In this document: positions 1 through 7,150 of the stretch, piece after piece
Layout of the letters: each line of letters opens with the position of its first letter
How positions within the stretch are numbered: position 1 is the first letter of the stretch
Source of the DNA: Nitrososphaerota archaeon
GTDB taxonomy: Archaea; Thermoproteota; Nitrososphaeria; Nitrososphaerales; CADDZS01
DNA: 38,313 bases
Assembly: GCA_021325255.1 (NCBI GenBank)
Contig: JAJPHP010000074.1
Span: 1-38,313 of the forward strand
Reading direction: 5' to 3'
Made by a program: the position numbers and the translations under genes
The notes under the pieces: generated by a model
The model's input: the letters and a program-made list of their open reading frames with translations, nothing else
Database searches by the model: none
What the model was told of the DNA's origin: nothing

Positions 1-397
1 ATAATACATGATTTCGAACGGTGTTCGTTCTCTTTCCATCCATATCACAAAAGAAGGAGGGCGAGCACTCGGCCTTAGGCCGATTGGTCGTTAAGTAAAC
101 GGCGCACCATTTCTAGAATCAGGTGTGTAGATCCTCCTCGATTTTCCGATTTTTCAAACCGGAAATCGAAGGATTTTGGCAATCGGGCCAGGTAAATGTG
201 AAATCCAAAAACAGATGATAAGCGGAACTTGCCAAAGGAATCTAGCGAACTCACTTTGCTCAGATGAAAAATGACTACATCCTCCCGCACGACCGTGGGT
301 CTCCCATTCTATTCCCAGTGGGAGTGACAATATAACAGAAGTCTCGAAGCCCTTTGCATTCAATAGATAAATAGCGGCGAATTGCCTGTGACGGGCT
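1..397. other. Intergenic region with no supported gene
   Basis: I see no convincing gene here. Open frames on the minus strand have no recognisable protein content, and a 28-codon frame on the plus strand from base 8 is too short to support. A small perfect inverted repeat (TCGGCC, loop TTA, GGCCGA) lies at 69-83 and may be the end of a transcript entering from the left. The right-hand end carries the promoter of the G1 peptidase gene. Confidence 0.5.
365..373 (+). promoter_or_regulatory. TATA box of the G1 peptidase gene
   Basis: The A/T-rich run AGATAAATA is centred about 29 bases upstream of the ATG at 398. In archaea transcription starts about 25-27 bases after the box centre, so the transcript would be leaderless or nearly so. 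This supports the ATG at 398. Confidence 0.5.
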
Positions 398-1258
398 ATG
401 CACGTCAGTCATTTGAACTCGTCAATAGTACTGATATCGGTAGCAGGTCTTCTATTTCTCACATCAATCTTTTCAGTTTCGATTCAAGTTTCGGCCTACT
501 CTCCCAGTGCTCCAATCCAAGCCCGTCCAGATTCTCAAGTCGTGATCAGGATAGATGGCAGTAGCGCTTCTGGCAGTTTTACCTGTCCTACAATCTCTGG
601 TGCAGATAGTTCATCATGCAGCACTAACTGGTCCGGGTATGCAGATACACCTTCCTTAGGGCAAGTAAACGCTGTCTCTGGCTCTTGGAAGTTGCCAACT
701 CTTTCCTGCCCAAATAGGGGAACGACCTATGTCGCCCTTTGGGTTGGAATTGATGGTTACGCCAGTAGCACAGTTGAACAAACAGGAGTCCTCGGAGAGT
801 GTAACAGAGGCGCAGCTTCGTACTCAACGTGGTACGAGTTCTACCCCAATCCCATGGTCACAATCAAGAGCGTCGCAGTAAAACCAGGGAACATTGTAAG
901 TGCGAGCGTAACTTACTCTTCTTCGACAAACAAGTTTAGCGTAAAAATCACGAATACAAACACTGGAGCCTCCTTCAGCGTCGCTCAGACTGTTTCAGGA
1001 GCAGCCAGATCGTCAGCAGAATGGATAGTTGAAAGGCCCGCTACATGCATCGGTACTCTCTGCAGATTGACTACTCTAGCAAACTTTGGTTCCCCATCGT
1101 TCACAGCAAGCTCCACAACGATAGGAACCAGCGCTGGCGCTATCACATCATCTGCTGATGTGGCGATCACGATGGTTGGGAGCAGCACAGGTCCTATTCT
1201 CGCTGAACCTTCGGCGCTTAGTAATGGCGGAGCTAGCTTCACCGTATCGTACCATTAG
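398..1258 (+). CDS. Secreted G1-family (eqolisin) glutamic peptidase
   Basis: This is an extracellular endopeptidase expected to work at low pH with a Gln/Glu catalytic pair, the hallmark of MEROPS family G1 (scytalidoglutamic peptidase). Residues 10-33 form a hydrophobic signal peptide ending near VSA. The mature part has the family landmarks: NWSGY at 77-81, the WVGIDG strand at 115-120, Q128 in EQTGV as candidate catalytic Gln, and AEWIVERP at 207-214 with E212 (alternatively E208) as candidate catalytic Glu. Cysteines at 63, 74, 104, 135, 217 and 222 could form disulfides, consistent with export. The 286-residue length fits a prepro-enzyme. The gene stands alone, with a TATA box 29 bases upstream and a T-run after the stop. 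G1 peptidases were first known from fungi and also occur in bacteria and archaea, so transfer is possible. The family call is firm; the substrate is unknown. Confidence 0.92.
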   Translation: MHVSHLNSSIVLISVAGLLFLTSIFSVSIQVSAYSPSAPIQARPDSQVVIRIDGSSASGSFTCPTISGADSSSCSTNWSGYADTPSLGQVNAVSGSWKLPTLSCPNRGTTYVALWVGIDGYASSTVEQTGVLGECNRGAASYSTWYEFYPNPMVTIKSVAVKPGNIVSASVTYSSSTNKFSVKITNTNTGASFSVAQTVSGAARSSAEWIVERPATCIGTLCRLTTLANFGSPSFTASSTTIGTSAGAITSSADVAITMVGSSTGPILAEPSALSNGGASFTVSYH

Positions 1259-1280
1259 AAGACTCGAAGAGGAAGCAGGG

Positions 1281-1286
1281 TTTTTT
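1281..1286 (+). terminator. Oligo-T terminator after the G1 peptidase gene
   Basis: A run of six T follows a G-rich stretch 22 bases after the peptidase stop codon. Archaeal RNA polymerase commonly terminates at T-runs in the non-template strand. No strong hairpin precedes it. Confidence 0.4.
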
Positions 1287-1512
1287 CATTCGTTCATGGT
1301 ATCAGTTTTCGGTTAGATCGCCTCACACGTTTCAATATTATATCGGTGATTTGACCCTAGCTAAGAGCTTTTGCTTTGATAGGACAAAAGAAAAGCAAAT
1401 CAAATAGAAGCTCAGCAAAAGAATAAGATGGGAAGAACCGCAATGAAATGTCGCGCGGCTCCTCTCTCTGCTTCTTTTTCTTTTATTTGAGACACTCCAG
1501 CCTTTCTTGTAA

Positions 1513-1659
1513 CTATTTGGATGATCCGATTCTAAACAACCGAGTACCGCAGACCGGACAGGTTCCTTCTGTAGCAGGCTTGCCGTTCTTCATCGTCACT
1601 TGTTTTGGATCTTTGATCTCTCTTTTAGCTCTGCACTTTACGCAATAGGCTTCTACCAT
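1513..1659 (-). CDS. 48-residue zinc-ribbon protein, DUF5679 type
   Basis: This small gene reads MVEAYCVKCRAKREI at the N-terminus, then a basic stretch, then GTCPVCGTRLFRIG and a short tail. The two knuckles, CVKC at 6-9 and CPVC at 34-37, make one zinc ribbon with a 24-residue spacer rich in Lys and Gly. This layout matches the small DUF5679 family common in archaea, whose function is not established. The ATG at 1659 has an A/T-rich TATA-like box at 1695-1706 on the minus strand, giving a leader of about 12 bases. The pattern of conserved cysteines makes chance an unlikely explanation. Confidence 0.85.
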   Translation of the reverse strand: MVEAYCVKCRAKREIKDPKQVTMKNGKPATEGTCPVCGTRLFRIGSSK

Positions 1660-1694
1660 TCTTATTAAAACCCAAAGAGTATCTATTTCCAATC

Positions 1695-1706
1695 ATAATT
1701 TAAAAA
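1695..1706 (-). promoter_or_regulatory. TATA box of the DUF5679-type gene
   Basis: On the minus strand this reads TTTTTAAATTAT and is centred about 40 bases upstream of the ATG at 1659, which places the transcription start near 1671-1675. Confidence 0.4.
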
Positions 1707-1797
1707 TTTGCAGTTCCATTTATTTACCAAAACAAAATCTGCAGAATCAAACGAAACCGCATCATCAGTTCGATCAAAACAGACTAGCAACTAAATT

Positions 1798-1944
1798 ATG
1801 AAGAAATTTCGGACCGACAAGAGCAGGAAATATTACGAATCCAGTATACGGGAATACGCCGCCCGAAGATCTGCTCCATATGATTTAGGGCATCCGTTAG
1901 TCTATAGTCTAGAATCAAAAAGTGTCACAGTGCAACCCGATTAA
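1798..1944 (+). CDS. Possible 48-residue basic protein
   Basis: An ATG-initiated 48-codon frame begins MKKFRTDKSRKYYESSIREY and ends in TAA at 1942. The first half is rich in Lys, Arg and Tyr and would form a charged helix; the second half is neutral. I recognise no family. Codon use (AAG, GAC, AGC) resembles the neighbours, and the frame fills an otherwise empty gap. No clear ribosome-binding site precedes it. It could be a real small protein or a chance frame. Confidence 0.3.
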   Translation: MKKFRTDKSRKYYESSIREYAARRSAPYDLGHPLVYSLESKSVTVQPD

Positions 1945-1991
1945 TCTTGTTCTTCTTCTCATCTTCCTAACCTTACTTTTCATCTGATTTC

Positions 1992-2561
1992 TTGATTCCC
2001 GGTTCTAGTGATGTAGGGAACCGGCAATCATTAAAATCAGCGAATCTTCTCAATAAACTGTGTGCGGAATTGGCAAAGAGCCTCGGCCAAAAATTACCAC
2101 AAGACCTCTTCAAGCGCCTCAGTAGCTACGATATTTCGACCAAGATCGGAGAAAGGGTAATTCTCTTTACAACGGCTGACCCCGATGGCTGGCCCCGTCA
2201 CGGCATGCTCAGCCATTACGAAGTCGTTGCAAAGAACCATTCCTTACTCCTCATGCTCACGTACGCAGGAAGTAAGAGCACATCAAACCTTCTTGCAAAT
2301 GGAATGGCAGTGCTCCTCTTTGTGGACGAGGAGATGAGCTACTATGTCCGCGTCTCCTGCAAGAAATATGCGGAAGGTTCTCGCGTAAACGCTCCAAGGG
2401 AGACTCTGTTTGAATGCAACGTCGTTGACGTAATGGAGGACAAGCTCCCGACTGCGAACATCGTAAGTGGCCTGACTTTTTCCGGATACGATCCCGGGAT
2501 GCCAAAGGAGGACCGGATGAGAGTTAGATCTAGATTGATTGAACTTGCCGTTGGAAAGTGA
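1992..2561 (+). CDS. Pyridoxamine-phosphate-oxidase-like FMN split-barrel protein
   Basis: The central part resembles the split-barrel flavin-binding fold of the pyridoxamine 5'-phosphate oxidase superfamily: a strand with ILFTTADPDGWPRHGML (about residues 56-72), a LLLMLTYAGSKSTSNLLANG segment typical of the strand-helix that contacts FMN phosphate (about 86-105), and then VLLFVDEEMSYYVRVSC. Such proteins bind FMN, F420 or haem; the substrate cannot be told from the sequence. The helical N-terminal 50 residues are extra. The longest start is TTG at 1992, 21 bases after an in-frame stop, and no ATG or GTG occurs before the conserved domain. The gene is monocistronic. Confidence 0.8.
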   Translation: MIPGSSDVGNRQSLKSANLLNKLCAELAKSLGQKLPQDLFKRLSSYDISTKIGERVILFTTADPDGWPRHGMLSHYEVVAKNHSLLLMLTYAGSKSTSNLLANGMAVLLFVDEEMSYYVRVSCKKYAEGSRVNAPRETLFECNVVDVMEDKLPTANIVSGLTFSGYDPGMPKEDRMRVRSRLIELAVGK

Positions 2562-2898
2562 CTCTCTATAAAACCGGGGAAAAAAGCGTTCTTGATGCAA
2601 GCGCAATTTTTTCCTGTTTCAATCCGAGCGGCGGTAGTATCGTGCAAAAGGTTTTGTAAGCAAGAAAGAAGAATCAAATAGACTGTCTATTTCCCTTACT
2701 TTTTATCGTCGTCGCCCGAGCAATGTGGACTGTGTTAGGCGCCCAAGCATTGTCAACGAGATTTTGCAGGCTGTGCTTGCTCAAGCTCGATGGAATGACA
2801 CCGTAATTTTTCCCTTGCGCTGGTATCTCTGTCCTATTGCTAGCGGTTTAGGGCAACTGGTCGCGATCCCATTTTAGTGGCGCTGCTTGTTTGGTAAT
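2562..2898. other. Intergenic region between convergent genes, nothing recognised
   Basis: This 337-base gap separates the convergent ends of the split-barrel and AAA genes. A 28-codon plus-strand frame from 2595 is unsupported. I see no RNA gene or strong repeat. Confidence 0.5.
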
Positions 2899-3855
2899 TC
2901 AACCATAGTAAGAAGGGGAGGAAGAATCAGACCTTGTCCGCGGCGCTGTCAGCGAGGAAGAGATTGAAGCTCCCGTTCTTTCGTAGTTGTTCCTCAAGTA
3001 CTCGTAGTAGCGAACATCCTCAGGCTTTACGCTGGGCCTTATTGAGAACAGTGCTGATTCAAAGAAATTCATGGAGAGTATTTCGTTCTTGTCTTTGATG
3101 AACTTCTTGAGCCAGCCAGTGGTCGCAGACGTGACCAGAAGCTCGAGATCCGCGCCGCTGTAATATCTGGTTCTTTGCGCGAGATAGTCGATATCAAGGT
3201 GCTCACACGGCTTACCAGATAGATGTATCTTCAAGATTTCCTTTCGCTCCTCAGTATTCGGGAGGGGAACATAGATCAATCTGTCAAATCTTCCCGGTCT
3301 GAGCAATGCAGTGTCTAGTCTGTTTGGTATGTTCGTAGCTCCTAGAATGGTGACCTGATTCAGAGGTTCGAAGCCGTCCATCTCAGAAAGCAGACTTGAA
3401 AGCAGCGAAGTTCTGCCGTCCTCAATGGCCATTGCCTGTCTGTTAGGAGCCAGACTCTCAAGCTCATCAAAAAAGATGATTGCAGGCTTCATCCGCTTTG
3501 CCTTTTGGAAGAGTTGCTTTATTCTTCGTTCAGAGACGCCGAACCACTCGCTCATAATGTCGGCTGATCTTACGTGGTAAAATCTGGCGTTGCATTCAGA
3601 CGCGATAGATCTCGCAAAGAGAGTTTTTCCTACGCCTGGCGCTCCCCAGAGCAATATCCCCTTGGGGGCCCGGATGTTCAGCTTCTTGAAGAGCGAAGGA
3701 TGCTCCATGGGCATCACAATCGCGTCCCTGATATCCTGCTTGACCGGTTCGTAGCCCCCTATGCTCTTGAATGAGTAGTCCTGAGCACGCTTTCTGACCG
3801 GCGGTTTTTGTTGGTTTTCCAGTCGCTTCCTCAGTCTGACAGCCATTGAGGGCAT
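2899..3855 (-). CDS. Cdc48-like AAA ATPase with a single AAA module
   Basis: This protein hydrolyses ATP to unfold or remodel client proteins, presumably as a hexamer in the cytoplasm. Visible motifs are Walker A GAPGVGKT at 71-78, a D2-type aromatic pore loop EWFG at 103-106, Walker B IIFFDE at 126-131, sensor-1 N175 and arginine fingers R186 and R189 in RPGRFDR. The helical lid follows at about 205-290. It resembles the D2 module of Cdc48/p97, but the N-domain and first AAA module are absent: only about 30 basic residues precede the module. The Ser-rich tail ends Tyr-Tyr-Gly, which fits the hydrophobic-Tyr-X motif used by proteasomal ATPases to dock on the 20S core. The start is ATG at 3855 or, judged from a TATA-like TTAAATC near 3874-3880, the ATG at 3846. 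It is divergent from the Nudix gene. Confidence 0.93.
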   Translation of the reverse strand: MPSMAVRLRKRLENQQKPPVRKRAQDYSFKSIGGYEPVKQDIRDAIVMPMEHPSLFKKLNIRAPKGILLWGAPGVGKTLFARSIASECNARFYHVRSADIMSEWFGVSERRIKQLFQKAKRMKPAIIFFDELESLAPNRQAMAIEDGRTSLLSSLLSEMDGFEPLNQVTILGATNIPNRLDTALLRPGRFDRLIYVPLPNTEERKEILKIHLSGKPCEHLDIDYLAQRTRYYSGADLELLVTSATTGWLKKFIKDKNEILSMNFFESALFSIRPSVKPEDVRYYEYLRNNYERTGASISSSLTAPRTRSDSSSPSYYG

Positions 3856-4046
3856 AGCCTAGTGCAAATCCATGATTTAATGTGTTTGGACAAGCGGATC
3901 GGACAATTGGTTTGGGAAAGCAGACCACCGAGCGAATTTCTCTTCGCAATTGCAATTGTATCCTGAATTGGTTTATCAACCCCACCTTTGCTTTTTCTAC
4001 TCCAAAATCTTTGATCGCAAAGGATGCAGGAGAAACAGGTGATCGA

Positions 4047-4580
4047 ATGGTGAGGATGGAAGAAAAAGAAAGACGTTTGCTACTCCTGAATCCTCGACAG
4101 ACCATTCGTGCAGTCTTGTGTTACATCCAAAGGCCGACCGATGGCAAGTATCTGCTTCTACTCAAGGCAAAGGGGAAATTCGGAGAGGGATTCTGGAATG
4201 CTCCCGGCGGAAAGATCGAATCTTCAGAGTCGGAGGAGGAAGCGACAAAGCGTGAAGTTCTGGAAGAAACCGGTCTCGCTGTATCGGACTTGAAGATTGC
4301 CGGTAAACTAGAGTTCTACTTTGGGGAGGGAAAGAGGCGACCCGATTGGACTGCTGTGGTGTTCAAAACTGACAGGTTCTCTGGAAGATTGAAGGAAAGA
4401 GGCGACGAAGGCGTGCTGGGCTGGTTTGACAAGGACAAACTTCCAATGAATCAGATGTGGGAGGATGATAGGTACTGGCTACCTCTTCTCATCCGTGGTG
4501 TTAGATTCCGCGGGCGTTTCGAATTCACCGCTGATTCCAAGAGACTTGTAAAGTACGAGCTAGAGAAGGAAGGCGAATAG
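4047..4580 (+). CDS. MTH1-like Nudix hydrolase (oxidised purine nucleotide pyrophosphatase)
   Basis: This enzyme is predicted to hydrolyse oxidised purine nucleoside triphosphates such as 8-oxo-dGTP to monophosphates, cleaning the nucleotide pool. A complete Nudix box runs from GGKIESSESEEE to REVLEETGL. The C-terminal half carries MWEDDRYWLPLL followed by FRGRFEF, closely matching the human MTH1 (NUDT1) segment in which Trp117, Asp119 and Asp120 recognise the 8-oxo base. At 177 residues it is near the family length. The frame is open from 3882, but the conserved protein starts at ATG 4047, preceded by the Shine-Dalgarno-like AGGTGAT; the upstream 55 codons look untranslated. Its end converges on the M50-like gene. 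Confidence 0.9.
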   Translation: MVRMEEKERRLLLLNPRQTIRAVLCYIQRPTDGKYLLLLKAKGKFGEGFWNAPGGKIESSESEEEATKREVLEETGLAVSDLKIAGKLEFYFGEGKRRPDWTAVVFKTDRFSGRLKERGDEGVLGWFDKDKLPMNQMWEDDRYWLPLLIRGVRFRGRFEFTADSKRLVKYELEKEGE

Positions 4581-4672
4581 AAGGGAGCCCTGTTCAAGTG
4601 ATTGAGCGGTCTTATATGAAATCTGGCTAGCAATCCACAAGACCCAAACAAAGAAAGAGAGATTTCTTTGCA

Positions 4673-5251
4673 CTACTTTTGCGTCGTGGCAAATTCCCGC
4701 CTCATCTTGTAGAGGTCTCCTACTTTCGTACTGAATGCCAGTTCCACAATTAGGTTTGCTCCGAATAAAACAGAGCCAAGCGCCAGCGCGAGCGGTAAAA
4801 AGTGCAATGCGAAAGCATAGACCAATGGGACAAGGGTCAAAGCGTTGCTTACGATCACGCCCGAACCCATGATGACTCCTCTTCTCTTTCTTTTTGCCGA
4901 CGATCCTCCAAGACTCGATAGCTGCGATGAATCAAATTTCGTGCCGATAGTAGGCAGCATACCGCCTAACTTCCTTGCGAACCCGAAATCGAGCTTGCGA
5001 AAATCACTCGGGGCAACGAAGAAGTATCTAGTCCTGACTCCAAAAAAGAGTCCAACCAAGAAGTGACCGAGAGGGTGCGCGGCAAAGAAAATCAGTCCCA
5101 TCGATACCAAGAGCGCAATTGTTTCAGAGGAGGCGGGTTCGAAGGGCAGTCGTAAATCAGGGAGGAATATCAGAATGAGCGCTGACAATATCAGCTCGAG
5201 AGCTACAAGCGACAAGCCCACAGCGACTGGAATTTTCTTTACCTTCCTCAT
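4673..5251 (-). CDS. Polytopic membrane protein resembling a degenerate M50 (site-2) protease
   Basis: There are about five hydrophobic segments in 192 residues. The second, about 44-75, contains HPLGH at 59-63 followed by a segment ending GVRTRYFF. This layout is that of M50 site-2 proteases, in which HExxH binds zinc and the helix runs into GVRV-type residues, but here the catalytic Glu is replaced by Pro. A later ANLIVELAFSTKVGDLYKM segment sits where M50 proteins carry their third zinc ligand, with D179 available. I infer a non-proteolytic or altered relative. The family link rests on this local pattern only. The ATG at 5251 lies 19 bases after the PP2C stop, so the two probably form an operon. 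Confidence 0.8.
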   Translation of the reverse strand: MRKVKKIPVAVGLSLVALELILSALILIFLPDLRLPFEPASSETIALLVSMGLIFFAAHPLGHFLVGLFFGVRTRYFFVAPSDFRKLDFGFARKLGGMLPTIGTKFDSSQLSSLGGSSAKRKRRGVIMGSGVIVSNALTLVPLVYAFALHFLPLALALGSVLFGANLIVELAFSTKVGDLYKMRREFATTQK

Positions 5252-5270
5252 TTCTCAGGACTTTCAACTT

Positions 5271-6083
5271 TCAGAGAAAAACTAGAACTGCCGTCATATC
5301 GTCCGGTTTGTAGCCGCGCTCAATCGCTGATCTCACAACGATCTCTGCACTTCGATGCCTTCTCACGATGCTTGAGAGACTAGGTTCGTCCGATCTCTCT
5401 CGCCTCAGAAGATTGTCCGTTATCCCGTCAGAACAAAGTAGAAGAATGTCTCCTCTACCGTACCTCGTGACCATTGTGTGAAAGTCGATCTCGGTCTCGA
5501 GGCCCAAGTACTGGATGATTCCCGAAGTCAAAAGAGGATCTTCTCCTCTGAAAGAGTCATCGGTGTAAAGTTTTGAGTAGTCCCCTGTTTCTTCATTGTG
5601 AAAGAGCAATATCGGGCTGTCGCCGACGTTAGCAGTCAGTAGTTTCCCTTCCTCTCCTTCCGTGATGCGATCCTCACTCCCAGGTTTTGACATGACCTTT
5701 GCAAGCGCGATCGTCGTCCCCATATTCGGGTATCGCAGGCTTCTCGCTTCCCTCTGTATTCTCCTGTGAATCTCTTCGAGGCATGAGACTGCCGTAGCCT
5801 CATCTGTTATTCTTCTTGACTGTTCGGCTACCGTGGCTACCGCGAGCACGCTTGCTTGCCTTGCGCCGAAGTAACCTCCAACACCGTCCGCTACGGCGAA
5901 CAGCAAGTTTGCTTCATCAGTGAGATATGAATCCTGATTTTCCAAATGCCGTGGACCGAGGCTGTTTGACAAGCTGAATGAGTCGAACTTTATTCCTCCA
6001 AGACCCGTGCTTTTCTTACGACGCGATGGCTGCGACTCATTCATTTTCATTTCAAACCATTCCTTTTTCCCATAAATTTGCAC
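5271..6083 (-). CDS. PP2C-family protein Ser/Thr phosphatase
   Basis: A soluble metal-dependent phosphatase that would remove phosphate from Ser or Thr of cytoplasmic proteins. PPM motifs appear in order: ENQDSY, ADGVGGYFGA, NMGTTIALA, ANVGDSPILL, LLLCSDGITDN and KPDDMTAVLVF. The aspartates that bind the two catalytic metals are all present. The 270-residue length fits a stand-alone bacterial/archaeal enzyme. The longest start is GTG at 6083, but the ATGs at 6050 or 6044 are likely, because an A/T-rich AAATTTATG lies just inside the long frame. It is the first gene of a pair with the M50-like membrane protein 19 bases downstream. No kinase is visible in the window. Confidence 0.92.
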   Translation of the reverse strand: MQIYGKKEWFEMKMNESQPSRRKKSTGLGGIKFDSFSLSNSLGPRHLENQDSYLTDEANLLFAVADGVGGYFGARQASVLAVATVAEQSRRITDEATAVSCLEEIHRRIQREARSLRYPNMGTTIALAKVMSKPGSEDRITEGEEGKLLTANVGDSPILLFHNEETGDYSKLYTDDSFRGEDPLLTSGIIQYLGLETEIDFHTMVTRYGRGDILLLCSDGITDNLLRRERSDEPSLSSIVRRHRSAEIVVRSAIERGYKPDDMTAVLVFL

Positions 6084-6167
6084 CTTATCTTTGTCGTTTT
6101 GTAGGCGCGGCGTCTCTTATGGCAGATGGCGAGTAATTTACTTCTTCGAGCCCACCACGTCCTCTTT

Positions 6168-6683
6168 CTATTTCTTCATAGAAAAGTACTCCTTGCTGAA
6201 AGAAGAGTAATGATTTGCGTTCCCCGTGATTTTCATTATTTCAGGTTCGGTCAGAGCGCGTCTTACCTTGGCGGGTGAACCGAGAACCAGCATGTTATCT
6301 GGCACGATGCTTTCACCAAGCACCAGCGCGCCCGCACCGATTACGCAGTTTGTTCCGACCTTCGCTCCGTTTAGAAGTATGGCGCCCATTCCTACAAGAC
6401 AGTTCGAACCGACTGTGGCGCCGTGAACTATCGCACCATGACCTATGCTCACCCCTTCTCCAATCTCAACCGGATAGCCTACATCGGTATGAATAGTACA
6501 GTTGTCCTGAACGTTTGACCTGCTTCCCACCTTGATCGGCGCGGCCTCAGCCCGAATTACTGCGCTGAACCATACTGAACTGCCTTCCTCCAAAGTTACA
6601 TCGCCCGCGAGCGTCGCAGTCTCGGCGACAAAGCAGTTCGAAGCAATCTTTGGTTCAACCCCCTTATATCGCAAGATGTGCAT
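6168..6683 (-). CDS. Gamma-carbonic-anhydrase-like hexapeptide protein
   Basis: A left-handed beta-helix protein of the gamma-carbonic anhydrase/YrdA type, normally a trimer with metal sites between subunits. The hexapeptide pattern runs from about residue 15 to 130. Candidate zinc ligands are H65 (in TIHTD), H82 and H87 (in IGHGAIVHG); the 82-87 spacing equals that of the archaeal enzyme Cam. Q59 and D60 in NVQDN match family positions. It lacks the acidic loop with the proton-shuttle glutamate of Cam, like the Cam-H subgroup, so activity is uncertain. The start is ATG at 6683. No operon partner is visible. Confidence 0.9.
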   Translation of the reverse strand: MHILRYKGVEPKIASNCFVAETATLAGDVTLEEGSSVWFSAVIRAEAAPIKVGSRSNVQDNCTIHTDVGYPVEIGEGVSIGHGAIVHGATVGSNCLVGMGAILLNGAKVGTNCVIGAGALVLGESIVPDNMLVLGSPAKVRRALTEPEIMKITGNANHYSSFSKEYFSMKK

Positions 6684-7014
6684 TTTCTAGAGAGCCTACA
6701 ACCGCTTGATTTCCTCATTTTATCAAGGTAATGGAAAAGCTTGGTTCTCAATCATGTTGGAAACCATGTCTACAATGTCCCCTTCGACATCTGAGCGTAA
6801 CTTCTTTGTTTCCCCTCTCACCCTGCCAGCCTGATTTGAAATGTAGCAGTATCGTGAGGAAAGGAAGTTTCTTCTCACAGAGAGAAATCAATCACGGACG
6901 ACGGCGCTGAACTAAACATACCCCTAGCTAGGAGCGGCCACGAATTATGACTGTCCACGTGCCTACTTAAGAAATTAGACTTGTAAAGGCCTTCCATTTC
7001 GAGGGAGTAAAAAA
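6684..7014. other. Intergenic region, nothing recognised
   Basis: No conserved frame or RNA was found in these 331 bases. A minus-strand open frame at 6875-7105 has low-complexity Ser/Phe content and opposes a possible small plus-strand gene at 7015. Confidence 0.5.
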
Positions 7015-7119
7015 GTGAAGAAAGGAATGAGCTCAGGCGGGAAAAAACAAAATAAAAAGAAACCAAAAAGAATCGGGGAGTATAGCGAAGAGAACTTACT
7101 CTCAAACGCTATGCCCTAA
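7015..7119 (+). CDS. Possible 34-residue highly basic protein
   Basis: A GTG-started frame (alternative ATG at 7027) encodes a Lys-rich segment followed by KRIGEYSEENLLSNAMP. A purine-rich GAGGGAG Shine-Dalgarno-like sequence lies 8 bases upstream. Eleven of the first 20 residues are Lys or Arg, as in tails of small ribosomal or nucleic-acid-binding proteins. I recognise no family. It ends 31 bases before the end of the convergent LysM gene. Confidence 0.28.
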   Translation: MKKGMSSGGKKQNKKKPKRIGEYSEENLLSNAMP

Positions 7120-7150
7120 GTTTGTCTCGTATCGCTCAGTGATACCTACT

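Noticed and set aside
3882..4046. N-terminal extension of the Nudix protein from 3882
   Set aside because: These 55 codons have no homology to the family, lie in the divergent promoter region, and are followed by a Shine-Dalgarno-like sequence before the ATG at 4047.
5130..5160. GGGTTCGAAGGG, resembling a tRNA T-arm
   Set aside because: It lies within the M50-like coding sequence and no matching acceptor, D or anticodon arms flank it.
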